64,000 nucleotides of DNA from Neocallimastix lanati (nom. inval.) (Eukaryota > Neocallimastigomycota > Neocallimastigomycetes > Neocallimastigales > Neocallimastigaceae): assembly GCA_016946835.1 (NCBI GenBank), contig JACVTC010000005.1, positions 1,346,001 through 1,410,000 of the forward strand. Reading direction: 5' to 3'. The position numbers were made by a program, and so were the translations under genes. The notes under the pieces were generated by a model. The model did no database searches. It was not told where the DNA came from and worked only from the letters and a program-made list of their open reading frames with translations. Every line of letters starts with the position of its first letter. Within the stretch, counting starts at the first letter, position 1. Below are positions 52,301 through 64,000 of the stretch, in pieces.

Positions 52301-53526
52301 TATATTTTATTTTTGTTATTAATTATTCCTCATATTTATATTTCATTTTTGTTGTTAATTATTCTTTATTTTTTATCGTTAATATTTCTATATATACATA
52401 TATTTTTATTTATCTTTTAAATTATTAATTATTTATAAATTTTTGTATCTTATTGTATTAATTTTTTTTTTTTTTTAAAACTTTGTATCAATATATATTT
52501 GTATTTTCATTATTATTTTTTCATCATAATAATTTATTTAATTTGTATTATCTTGATTAACGTTTATATATATATATATATAATCTTTTTTTTCCTTATT
52601 CTATAATTGTTATTTTTACAAATATTTTGATGAAAACTTCAATAATAATTTAAAAATATTTATACTTATATTTATATTTGTAAATCTTTAAAATAATTAA
52701 AAAATAAACTTACTTGATGAATAATTATTGGTTGTTTTACTACTACGTGACATACTATTAATTTGTGGGTTACTATTATTATTATTGGTGGTAGGGTGAG
52801 TGGGACTCCTTTTCACCCTTTTATTATTATTATAGAGAGCAAGTTCAGTATTTGCTTTTCTTTTGGTATTATACATAAGTGGTAAACCCCATCCACAACG
52901 CTGACATTTTCCTCCGATATGTCTTTCACACATATCTTTCCACAAAAAATCATCGTCAGAAAGTTCCTTCCAACGCTTAGATACCTGTGCACAGCGACAT
53001 AGGGATACGGCATCTAAATAAGAAAGAATTTTTCTCACAATTTCAACGGGTAGATCAGTAAAAAAATCTACAGTTAATAAAGGACTTAATAGTTGTGATA
53101 TTGTTGAAAGTTCAGATTTTGAACTTTCCTTTAACAATCTTTCAAAAACTGACCTTCTCGTACGTGTACCACACGTTCTATAAAACTTTATAAAATCATT
53201 TATATAATGAAATTGTCTATTTTCATATGGTATAATTTTATTTTCATTCTTTTTTTTTTAATGGTATAAAAAAAAAGAGAGAGAAAGAAAGAGATTAAAA
53301 AAAATAATAAATATTAATAAATAAATATAGATAATAAAAAAGATAAATAATATTAATATGCTTTAAGAATAATAATAATAATTTTTTACACTATTTTTAT
53401 GATTTTTTTTAATATATATATATATTAAAAGTATTATTATTAACATAAATATATATATATTTTTTTATTTTTTTATAAATATATTCATAACTAATAATAT
53501 ATATATACCTTATTTTCTTCAAACAT
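47916..53526 (-). CDS. MET30: Met30/sconB-like F-box WD40 protein, SCF substrate receptor
   Basis: Five exons: 53526-53509 (18 nt), 53248-52714, 51775-49022, 48889-48473 and 48187-47916, giving 1331 residues. The F-box (about 67-112) reads FFTDLPVEIVRKILSYLD, followed by CERHIGGKCQRCGWGLPL, a Met30/sconB hallmark. HYQRHWKEIYAERLLVERNW leads into seven WD40 repeats (about 216-845). FGHVEGVWCV and LGPVNCI in repeats 6-7 also match that subfamily. Family members recruit targets to the SCF ubiquitin ligase and in yeast control Met4 and sulfur assimilation. Blade 5 starts at EGHTAPVQSLQ (382-392) but is completed only at TCSLDNQIKIWD (about 745); in between lie about 350 Asn/Ser/His-rich residues. 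The last ~480 residues are Asn-rich, then Lys-rich, with no domain. Exons 1, 4 and 5 were placed by phase; all junctions are GT..AG. Confidence 0.9.
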
Positions 53527-56500
53527 ATTATTTTATAAAATAGGTACGGGTAAAAAAAAAAAAAAAAGTTTTAAAATTTATATGTATTCTATTTACGATC
53601 TTTTTTTTTTCTTCTTCTTCTTCTTTTATTTAGTTTTTTCCTTGAAAACTTGTTTGAGTTTATTTCTTTATATATACTTTTTATTAAAATAACAGTGTTC
53701 CTTCTCTAAAAAATATCCAGTAAAAAAATTTTTTTTTTCTACTTTGTTTTTAAATATACTTTTTTTTTTTATAATGTATTGTTTTGTATTTTTTTTTTTT
53801 TTTTATTGAAAATTGATTTATACAAAATTGAATATTTTAACTTTTTTACACCGTTTATTACAATGAAACATAATCAAATCAGATATATATTGCATATATA
53901 TATTATTTATTTTTTTATTTCTTTTTTTTTTTTTTTTTACTTTATTAGAAATAGGAAAAATATATTATGTTTAATATTATTATTTTTTTTTTAAAATTTA
54001 AATGATATATTGCTTGAGATGAGTTTGAAATTAATTAATTTAATTTTTTATAATTTGTCTTTAATAAGTTTTTTTTAAAAAAAATTTATACATATATTGA
54101 ATAGAATAAATAATATAATTTGTTTAATAAATGTATTTTTTTCTTTTTTTTTTTTTGTTGTTGTATTGTTTAATAATATATCCAACTATCTAACAAAATT
54201 GAAAAGTATAAAATAAAAACAAAATAAATAATTAAATTAGAAAATTATAGATTAATTTTTTTTTTTTAAAAAAAAAAAGTAAAGATAAATTTCTTATAAA
54301 ACAATTGGTTTTTTTTTTTTTTTTTTTTTTTTAATAATTTATTCTTAATTATATATATTAATTATAATTATAATTATATATTATTGTTATTATATTTATT
54401 ATATAATGCATTAATAATTATTATTATTTACTATTTATATCAACTATTATTATATATTATGAATATATATTATTTAATAATTATATATTTATATATATAT
54501 AAAATAGTATTAAATTTAAAAAAAAAAAAAAAAAAAAAGTAAAATAAAATAAAAAAAAAAATAAATAAATAAAAATTAAATAAATATATAAATAAATAAA
54601 AAAATTAAAAAATATTATTTAATTCTTTTTTGAAAATAAAATTATATATAATTATATACAATTTGTATTAGTGTAATATATTAATATAAGTTGATCATAT
54701 ATATATTATATTGTATTGTTAATATATGTGATATTAGCAATAGTCTATTCTAAATTAATAAATTTTAAAATATTATCTAATAATGATTTAACCCTCTACA
54801 AGTCTAAATTCACTTTTTTTTATATTTATAAATTTTTCAACTAAAAAAAAATTTTTTTCTCTTATCACTTAACAAAAATAACTCAATATATTGTAATATA
54901 TATTCAACATATAATAATATATGTTAATAACTAATAGTTCATTTATTGTAATAAATTCTAATATATTTTAGTGATAAATACAGTAAATTCGTAATTTATA
55001 GTTTATATATAATTAAATAAAAATTTGTTTTTTCTTACCTTTTTGAAGAGACTACAAAAAAAATAAAATAATAGAAATTGAAAAAATTTAACAAAAAGAA
55101 AAAAGATTAAATATATATATAAAATAAAAGAAATAGATATATATAGAATAGATATTGAATAGATTTAAATAATAGTTTGAAATTTAAAGTTTCTATATTT
55201 TATATATTTACTTTAAAAGGAAAAGAAAAATGAAAATAAGAATAAAAAATAATAAAAATAAAAATAATTTTATTATAATTATATTTCTTATTATTTAAAA
55301 GTGAATTTGGTGATTAGGGGGGAAGGGTTTTTTTTCATATATATATAAATCTTTGAAATTTTGAAATTGTAATATGTAAGAGAATAATTATATATTTATT
55401 GTAATTCTTAATAATAATTTTATAATTTTTTTTACTATATTTTTATTAAAAAATTTTTTTAAATGATTAGGCTTTGGGTTAACCATTTATTCTTTTTTTT
55501 TTTAATTATTATATTCTATTAATTATATAAATAATCATGTATTATTTCATTATTCTATTACTATAATTCTTTATAACTTTTAATAATATGGTTTCCATAG
55601 GGTGATTTACTGATTATCAATTCTTTATTTATTATTTATTTTTATTTATTAATTTATTATTATTAATGAATTAGGGTTATTATTATATATTGATTATAAT
55701 AAATTATTTTTTTTTTATTATTAGTTTAATTAGTAATTTTACTTTCCCTATGAATCGTAAATTATCCCATGTTATTTATTTGTACATTAATTAATTAATT
55801 TATTTATTTATTGTGAAATTATATAGTTTATTTTATCCATTTATTTAAATAATTAATTATTGATTCACTTATTAATAATAATTAATAATTAAACTATATT
55901 ATATTAATAATAAAGATATTTTAAAAAATTGTATAATAAATAAATATAAATTTTTTATTTTTATTACTTACGAGTTTATTAATATTTAATATATATTAGT
56001 AGTAATAATATATATTAAATATTAAATAATATAAAAAATATATTAAATATAAAATAATAAAAAAAAAAGGTTTATTCCAACTAATAAAAAAAAAAAATTT
56101 TTTTACTTACATTAAATTTTATTCGATAAGTATCAACAAATTTAATTATGAATAAATAAAAAAAAAGTATCTAAACTTTTTTATAAATGAAATAGTATAA
56201 AATTATATATGATATATAATTAAATATAATTATTAATTAATTATTATTTATTATATTAATTAATTATTATTTATTATATTATTTGAATTAAATAATAATC
56301 TTAATAATTAGTTGAAATGAAAAAAAAAAAAAAAAAATTTATTATTTTTTTATTTTTATTTTTATTAATCTCAACCAGTAAAGATAGGATGAAATAAAAA
56401 AAAAAAATTAAAGATAATTATTAATATGGTTTAACATTCAAGAAATAAAATTGAAGTATTTAAATTTTATGTTTTTTCCCTCTATTTTTTTTTTTTTAAA

Positions 56501-59500
56501 GATAAATTGATTGGATTTTTTTTTTGTTTCTTTTTCCCTTTTATGTAATTTGAATAAAAAATATAAATAGTAATATAAATTATCGATAAATTTCCAATTA
56601 ATAAATTATTTTTATTTTTTTTCCTATTCTTTTATTATTATTATTATTAGTAGAAGTATTAGTATTATTAGTATTATTTGTTTTTCATTATATATATATA
56701 AATAGATAAAAGATTAAATTGAATTTCATTTAATTTATTAAAAATTGAAATTTCCTTAATCTAAAATTTAAATTGTATTATTTTATTTTTAATTGTATTA
56801 ATGTATTATTCGAATAATTTTTAAAATTTTTACTTATTTTTAATGTAGTGTTTATCTTTTTTTTTTTTTTATTATTAATATTGTTATTAATAGTAATTTT
56901 TAATTTTAATATTAAAAGGGTTATGGTATTAGTTTTCTTATCTAGTTGAAATAAGCTTTCAATTATTATTATTATTATTATTATTATTGTTACTATGATT
57001 AAATAAATAAGAAAAATGGGGTGAGGATATAAAATGTATTAATTAAATAAATATAAAAAAAAAAGGATAAAAAAAATTAATGTTTTTGATAACATAACTT
57101 TATGTTAATAAAGTATTTATTAACATGTTTCCAAATAGAAAGCGTGGTGTTATCAAAAATTAATAAAAAAAATTTTTTTAAATGTATAATATATATTGAT
57201 ATGTACATATATATATATATATATTTTTTTTTTTAATAAGAAATAAAATTTTTTATTTTATTGATATTATTAATAATATTAATAATTGATTATTATTTAT
57301 TATTTATTTATTATTTAATTATTTATTATAATTATGTAATGAAAAAAAAAATTTTTTTATTTTATGTGAAATGTTAAATATATTTTAAATAATCAATGTC
57401 ATATTGATAAGGCACTTTTTTTTATGTTATATTTTTTTGTGTTATATGTTTGTTGAAGATATTTCAATAATTACTTTACTATTATTACTTTGTATTGATT
57501 ATTACTTTGATTATTATTATTATTATTATTTTTTCAATCAAATATTATAATATTATTGTTATCAAATTATTTATTATGATATCATACTCTTATATACACA
57601 CAAATGTTTCTAAATAATATTTTTTATTATATATAAAGATATTTTATAACTATTTACTATTTATATAATTAAAACTTTCCATACATTATTTAGAATAGAA
57701 AAGTAGGCTCATTTAGAATACAAGAGTAATAATAATAATAAAAAAGAAATACATATCAAAAAAATATGATATATTTATATGTAAATATTTATTATTTTAT
57801 TATTTATAATCTATTATAAATAAAATTTTTTTTATTCTTGCAGAAGAGAAAAAAAGAAAGAAGAAAAAAAAAAAAAAGAAAAGAAAAAAAAGGTCTTTTA
57901 TTATTATTTTTATATTTTTATAGTCTTAAAACTTTAATATATTAATTTCTAATAAAAAAAAATAACTTTACTTAAAAAAAAAAAAGTTAAAGAGAAAAGG
58001 TATAATCAATAATATATCTATTCATTATATATAGTTACATGTCTTTATAATAATTCTTAAGATTATTATTATTATTATTATATATATTCTATTTAATATT
58101 ACACAATTCCATTTTGTTTACATCTTTTTATTTTTATTTACTAAATAAACTTTCCAAAAGACTATGGAGTTTAATTGTTAAACTTTAAAAAAAAATATAT
58201 ATATATATATATTAATAATAATTAAAATTATAATAAATTATAATTTAATCTAACCTTTTCCTATTTTGACTTTTTTTTTAATCTTAATTATTAAAAATTA
58301 AAAAAAAAAGTAATTAAAATTAAAATTAATAAAATTAAAATTAAAAATAAAAAAAAAAATTTCATTTAATTTATTTTAATTAAATTAAAATTATATTCAT
58401 ACATTATTCATATTATAATATAAAATAAAAATTTTAAAATATATTACTTTTTATTTATAATAAATAAATTTTAAAATAAATAAAATATATTATTAATTTA
58501 TTGCCACCAAAAAAATTTTTATTTAAAAATATATTTCTAAATATTTCTAATACATATATATATAAATAAACATACATAAATATAAATCAATATATTTAAT
58601 TATATATGTATATAGTTTAACATATATATTAATATTAAAGTTTTTAAATAATTAACAAATAATGACTTAACATTTTAAGAAATTATTGATTAATTGCATT
58701 GACAACAATTGACAACAACCAAAAAGAAAAAAAATTATAATTAAATAAATAAAAAAATTGTTATTATTTTTTTTTTAAATGTTTTTTAATTTTAAATATT
58801 ATTTTAAAAAAAAGTAATGTTTTACTACTATTTCTAAATTTAAAAATTAAAAAAACTACTATTATATTATAAATGAACTAATTTTTTTAGTAAGTTAATT
58901 ATAATTATAAAAAAAAATTACATAAAGACTATTATTTTTATAAATCTCTTATTATAATTATATAGTAAATTATATTATTAATATATTTATTGACATATCA
59001 ATTTAATTATGAAGTATTTTATATTTTATTTCATTTTCTATTTTCATATTATTTTTTTTTTGTATTATTCATTTACCATTTCTAAATATAAATTTATTTA
59101 AATTAGCCAATGAAATCTTAAATGGTCCATTGTGATTTTTTATTATATTTATTATTATATATTATGATTCATACATTATTATTATATTAATGTATTATTA
59201 TTACATATATAATTATTATTTATTTATATATTATTTAATTTTTATTTAAAAAATAATAATAATAATAATAAATTTAATAAACATACAGAAATAAAAAAAA
59301 AAAAGAAAAAGGAAAAATTGAATATAAATTGAACATGAAATTTTTTAAAAAAAATTAGATCATTATTAGTTTACCTTCAACAAATAAAATTTAATGTAAA
59401 TCCAACCAAGTTAATGAAGTTAAATTATATATTTAATATATATTGGTTTACTCTGTAACATATATTAATAATGTAATAATTTTAATTATAAAATAAAATT

Positions 59501-60359
59501 GGTTATTTAAAGAATAGTAACTTATTTTAATTATTGTCTGTTTTTTTAAAAAAAAAAAAAATTTGACTTTTTAAACTTTTTTAATTTTTTTATTTTTTAT
59601 TTATATCATTTATTTAATTATAGTAATATCTACCATTAATATTTTTATATATTTTTATATATTTTATTTTTATTATTTAAATAAAGTTAAATATTTAAAT
59701 TTTTTAAAAAAATTTTTTTTTTAAATATTAATTGGTAATTCTTTAATTGGATTTTATTTTATTTTATTTTAATTTTATTTTATTTAATTATATTTTATAT
59801 TTATTTTTTTTTTTAAAAAAAAAAACTTAATAATAAATAAATAAATAAATAAATTGTTAAATAATAATGATTTAAACTCTAGCAAATAAAAGTATCCTAT
59901 CTGTTCTTTTTTTTTTTTTTTTTTTTTTTTTTCAATATCCACTTTTACTATAAAAAAAGTAAAGTTATATATATTTATTTATTATTCAAGCTGATTAAGA
60001 TCTATTTACATTGGAAAATCACTTATTTTATCCTCATTTTCTTAGCCTATGAATTACAATTTCTTAATCTTTAAAGATATATTTTATAAAATCTTAACGC
60101 TTTATATTATTAATTATTACATGATATTAAATTATTAAAAATTTAGTTTAAAAATTTAAATATTTAAATAATTATTAATATTTTATTATTATAATATTAT
60201 ATTAATTTTTTTTGTATTTTTGTAAATTGAACTATCAATAATTAATAATGTATAATTAATAATTAATAATTTAATATTTAAATTATTTTAATATTATATA
60301 GAAATATAAAATAATCTTTGTAATAAAAAATAAAAAATAAAAAAAAAAAAACTTTGTTT
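53527..60359. other. 6.8-kb intergenic region without recognisable genes
   Basis: AT-rich with a poorly typed G-rich patch (GGTGATTAGGGGGGAAGGG, 55310-55328) and many homopolymers. No multi-exon model could be built on either strand. One structured inverted repeat at 57083-57159 is listed separately. Confidence 0.55.
57083..57159. other. Nested inverted repeats, possible structured RNA or small element
   Basis: Outer arms TTTTTGATAACA (57083-57094) and TGTTATCAAAAA (57148-57159) are perfect 12-bp complements. Inside is a hairpin TGTTAATA (57103-57110) with TATTAACA (57118-57125). The unpaired 22 nt (CCAAATAGAAAGCG) are less AT-rich than the flanks. No snoRNA box or Sm site is evident. Confidence 0.55.
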
Positions 60360-60709
60360 TTTAAATACAATACATATTTATTTATATAAAATATATAAAT
60401 ATATTATTAATAATAAATAAATAATTAATTAAATAATACATAATTAAATAATTAAATAAATAATAAATTGTTTAAATACAATACATATTTATTTATATAT
60501 AAAATATATAAATATATTATTAATAATAAATAATTAATTAATTAATTAAATAATACATAATTAAATAATTAAATAAATAATAAATTGTTTAAATACAATA
60601 CATATTTATTTATATATAAAATATATAAATATATTATTAATAATAAATAAATAATTAATTAATTAAATAATACATAATTAAATAATTAAATAAATAATAA
60701 ATTGTTTAA
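60360..60709. repeat. Three near-identical ~118-bp tandem repeats
   Basis: Each unit runs from TTTAAATACAATACATATTT to AATAAATAATAAATTG; copies start near 60360, 60470 and 60590 and differ by a few bases in length of the AT/TAAT runs. The last copy is followed by AAACTATAACCAATAAATTT. Confidence 0.88.
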
Positions 60710-61320
60710 ACTATAACCAATAAATTTATCCTGTCTGCTTTTTTTTTTTTTTATCTCCATCTCCATTTCTTCAATTCTGCATCTATATAAATATTATTGA
60801 ATTATTTATTTTTAAAAATCTTATTCATTCATTTATCCAGTAACCTAACCAAGGTAAATCTATAAATTAAATATATCCATAAATAAATAAATAAATAAAA
60901 TTAAAATTATTCTTTTTTTTTTTTTTTTTTACTATTTTACTAATTCTAATTCTAATCAAGAAAACAAATGATGATGATGATGTTAAATATTTAAAAAAAA
61001 AAAAAATTAATAATAATAATAGTAATAATAAATAAATAAAATAATAATAATAATAAAATAATAATAATAATAAATAAAATAATAATATTAATAATAAATA
61101 TAATAATAATAAATATAAAAATAATAAATAAAAAAATTAAGACAATAAATAATAAAAATAAAATATAAAATTATAATAAATAAATAAATATAATCACACT
61201 TTAAAACAGCAAAACAAAAGAAAAAAAAATGGAATGGATTTCCTATGAAAAAAAAAATTAAAAGGATTAAAAGCCAGAAAACAAAATAGATTACTTTAAC
61301 ATATTGAATATCTTAAAATA

Positions 61321-61360
<40 letters not shown>

Positions 61361-61729
61361 TTTTTTTCAAATAGTTTATAGTCCTATTTTCTAAATTAGA
61401 CCAACACTCTTATTTCAAATAATAATGAACTAAATTTTTTTTTTTTTGTCATTTCTATGACTTAAAATTTAAAATATTTACAATATTTCAATATTTATTA
61501 TTTTATTATAATCATATATTTATTATATATATATATACATTTAATATATATTGAAGCAATAATTTAAAGAGCTATGCTAAAACTAAACATTAAAACTAAC
61601 ACTAACCCTAACTATATAAAACTTTAAAAACTATACCTTAACTATAACTACCGATAATCATATAATTTAAAAAAAAAAAAAAAAAAAATTTTTAATTCTA
61701 CCTATATAGAAATATTATTATTTATTATT
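60710..61729. other. AT-rich, no gene seen
   Basis: Includes (ATG)5 near 60969-60983, AAT runs 61005-61110, and a single stretch ACTAACCCTAAC at 61601-61612. No ORF above low-complexity level. Confidence 0.5.
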
Positions 61730-62430
61730 TAATTATTTCTTATTTCTTGTTTTTTGTTTCTTTTTTCTTATTTCTTATTTTTTGTTTCTTTTTTCTTATT
61801 TCTTATTTTTTATTTCTTATTTCTTGTTTTTTGTTTCTTTTTTCTTATTTCTTATTTTTTGTTTCTTTTTTCTTATTTCTTATTTTTTATTTCTTATTTC
61901 TTATTTCTTGTTTATTATTTATTATTTATTATTTATTATTTATTATTTATTATTTATTATTTATTATTTATTATTATTTAATTATTATTCAATTATTTAT
62001 TATTTATTATTTATTATTTAATTATTATTCAATTATTTATTATTTAATTATATATTATTTATTATTTAATTATTATTCAATTATTTATTATTTAATTATT
62101 ATTCAATTATTTATTATTTAATTATTTATTATTTATTATTTATTATTTATTATTTATTATTTATTATTTATTATTTATTATTTATTATTTATTATTTATT
62201 ATTTATTATTTATTATTTATTATTTATTATTTATTATTTATTATTTATTATTTTTATTTATTATTTATTATTTATTATTTATTATTTATTATTTATTATT
62301 AATTTATTTATTATTTATTATTATTTATTATTTATTATTTATTATTTATTATTTATTATTTATTTATTATTTATTATATATTATTCAATTGTTATTTATT
62401 ATTTATTATTGTTATTATATGTATTTATTA
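61730..62430. repeat. Compound minisatellite: TTTCTTATTT-type then (TTATTTA)n
   Basis: 61730-61910 is built of TTTCTTATTTCTTATTTTTTG-type units; 61911-62430 of TTATTTA heptamers with ATTCAATT interruptions. The heptamer is the reverse complement of the AATAAAT array at 30.9 kb. The three overlapping Phe/Leu/Ile/Tyr-rich frames here are artefacts of the repeat. Confidence 0.9.
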
Positions 62431-63164
62431 TTTAAAATAGAAGATATTAATTAAAATTAAAATTAATATCTGCAATAAAGTTAAATTAAGAATATTATTG
62501 ACAGTTCATTACCTCATTATTAGTTTAATTTTTATCAGTTTAAAGAGAATAATCCTATAAATAAATAAATAATAGAAATTCTAATTTATATTTTATATTT
62601 TATTATATATTAGTTAAATATTATTAAATGAAATATATATATATATAAGTATTATACATTATATATTATATTAAAATTATAAAAATTGTATAATATAAAA
62701 ATTTTAAAACATAAAATAAAATATAAAGATTAAAATAAAAAATAATATTATATTAATTATTAATTATTTATTTATTTTAAATGTTTTATTTATTTATTTT
62801 ATTAGCAAAATTTTATATACTAAACTATTTAATTATTTATTTAACTCTATCTGGTCCAAAAGAAAAAAAAAACTTTTTTTTATTATAATCAAAAAAGAAA
62901 AATTATTAATATGTGAAGATGATAAAGAATCATTCTATGGTAATATAATTTTTATAATAGATTATTAATCTATATATAAAAATAAAACACTACATAATAA
63001 AATAAAATTTAAAGGTTACCTCATCTAATCCTATAAGAGATAAAAAAGATGTGTTAAAATAGGAATAAAATAAAAATTATGTTATTAAATAGTTTTTTTT
63101 TTTTAAAAAAAAAATAATGTTAAATTTTATTTAGTGATAAAGAAAAAAACTTTATTTTAAAGGA
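62431..63164. other. AT-rich, no gene seen
   Basis: A slightly less AT-rich patch at 62912-62942 (TGTGAAGATGATAAAGAATC) is flanked by a possible GT donor, but no further exon was found. Confidence 0.45.
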
Positions 63165-63520
63165 AGCCAAAGTCACTCACACTCTATCTACAGAATATAA
63201 TAAATAAATAAATTAAAAGATTAATTTGTAGATTTTAGATAAATAAAATAATAATTAAAAAATTGGATATGGAAAAGAAGAAAATAAAAATAAAAATAAA
63301 AATAAAATAAAATAAAAATTAATATAATATAAAAAAATAAAAAGCCAAAGTCACTCACACTCTATCTACAGAATATAATAAATAAATAAATTAAAAGATT
63401 AATTTGTAGATTTTAGATAAATAAAATAATAATTAAAAAATTGGATATGGAAAAGAAGAAAATAAAAATAAAAATAAAAATAAAATAAAATAAAAATTAA
63501 TATAATATAAAAAAATAAAA
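63165..63520. repeat. Perfect or near-perfect 178-bp tandem duplication
   Basis: Copies 63165-63342 and 63343-63520 begin with AGCCAAAGTCACTCACACTC and end in AT-rich (AAAAT)n. I found no difference by eye, which suggests recent duplication. The motif AAGTCACTCA recurs once more at 63753-63762. Confidence 0.9.
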
Positions 63521-64000
63521 AACTAATAAATATTAATTTGTTTTTTATTTTCTTATATTATATTTAGTATATTTATTAATTAATTTTATTTATTATTTTT
63601 ATTTATTTTAACAATTTTATTATTTTTATTATTTAATAATATTGTTATTATTTATATTGTTATTATTATTATTTAATAATATTAATATTAATTTTATTAT
63701 ATTTTATTATATTTATATTATTTTTTATTATATTTATTTTATTTTTTTAATTAAGTCACTCAACTAATAAAATGAATATTTAAATCTGTGGTAAATAAAT
63801 TTTCCTAAACTTTGTGGTCAATTAATTTCACCATCTTTGTTGGTTTTTGGTGATCTTGAATGAAAGTGTAAAGATTTCTATTGGACAATGATTTAACCAT
63901 CGCTCAACAGGAAAATCTTAAAACTTTTTTCCTTTTTTTTTTTCCTTTTTTTTTTATTAATCATTATTAATATTTAAAGATCAAATATTTAAATAATATA
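63521..64000. other. Right-edge region, possible start of a gene
   Basis: Base composition becomes more balanced at 63780-63930 (for example CATCTTTGTTGGTTTTTGGTGATC), but no ORF or RNA gene could be assembled before the window ends. Confidence 0.35.

Noticed and set aside
61595-61615. Telomere-like ACTAACCCTAAC
   Set aside because: Only one CCCTAA unit is present with degenerate neighbours; no array.

Overview
The window is eukaryotic nuclear DNA of extreme A+T content (well over 80 % by eye). It has long homopolymer tracts, (ATT)n, (TAAA)n and (AATAAAT)n arrays, short GT..AG introns and Asn-rich proteins. A WOPR-domain regulator, a Met30/sconB-type F-box protein and Cbk1/Orb6-type NDR kinases point to a fungus. 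Composition plus gene set fit an anaerobic gut fungus (Neocallimastigomycota) best; this is inference, as no marker gene decides it.

Layout. 0-7 kb: a partial secreted histidine-phosphatase-like ORF (minus), then a 6.5-kb gene desert. 7.0-10.5 kb: a four-exon WOPR transcription factor (plus), followed by three ~185-bp tandem repeats. 12.0-18.25 kb: a pile-up of decayed LINE-type retrotransposons, all on the minus strand: four copies of one family and one of a related family, with endonuclease, zinc-knuckle and C-terminal tail pieces. 18.3-19.5 kb: an apparent non-coding snoRNA host gene (minus) with three intronic box C/D snoRNAs; two carry guides to the peptidyl-transferase region of 25S rRNA, one to 18S rRNA. 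20.6-29.4 kb: two tandem NDR-family kinase genes (minus) with six shared intron positions. 29.4-33.8 kb: repeats, a perfect palindrome and a decayed ORF. 33.8-35.0 kb: a six-exon, 115-residue gene (minus) of unknown function built from small exons. 37.2-40.4 kb: an eight-exon proteasome alpha-4 (Pre6/PSMA7) gene (plus). 42.0-43.9 kb: a five-exon FCF2 pre-rRNA processing gene (minus). 44.4-47.1 kb: a second LINE graveyard with reverse transcriptase motifs. 47.9-53.5 kb: a five-exon Met30-like F-box/WD40 gene (minus) encoding 1331 residues, whose fifth propeller blade holds a ~350-residue Asn/Ser-rich insertion. 53.5-64 kb: no convincing protein gene; tandem repeats and one structured inverted repeat.

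Functionally this is a set of housekeeping and regulatory genes: ubiquitin-proteasome system (Met30-like, Pre6), ribosome biogenesis (FCF2, snoRNAs), morphogenesis signalling (NDR kinases) and developmental transcription control (WOPR). All multi-exon models were assembled by hand from splice sites, and each closes with a total length divisible by three. The strongest less-obvious signals are the snoRNA host gene, the split WD40 propeller, the small-exon gene and the LINE C-terminal tail domain.
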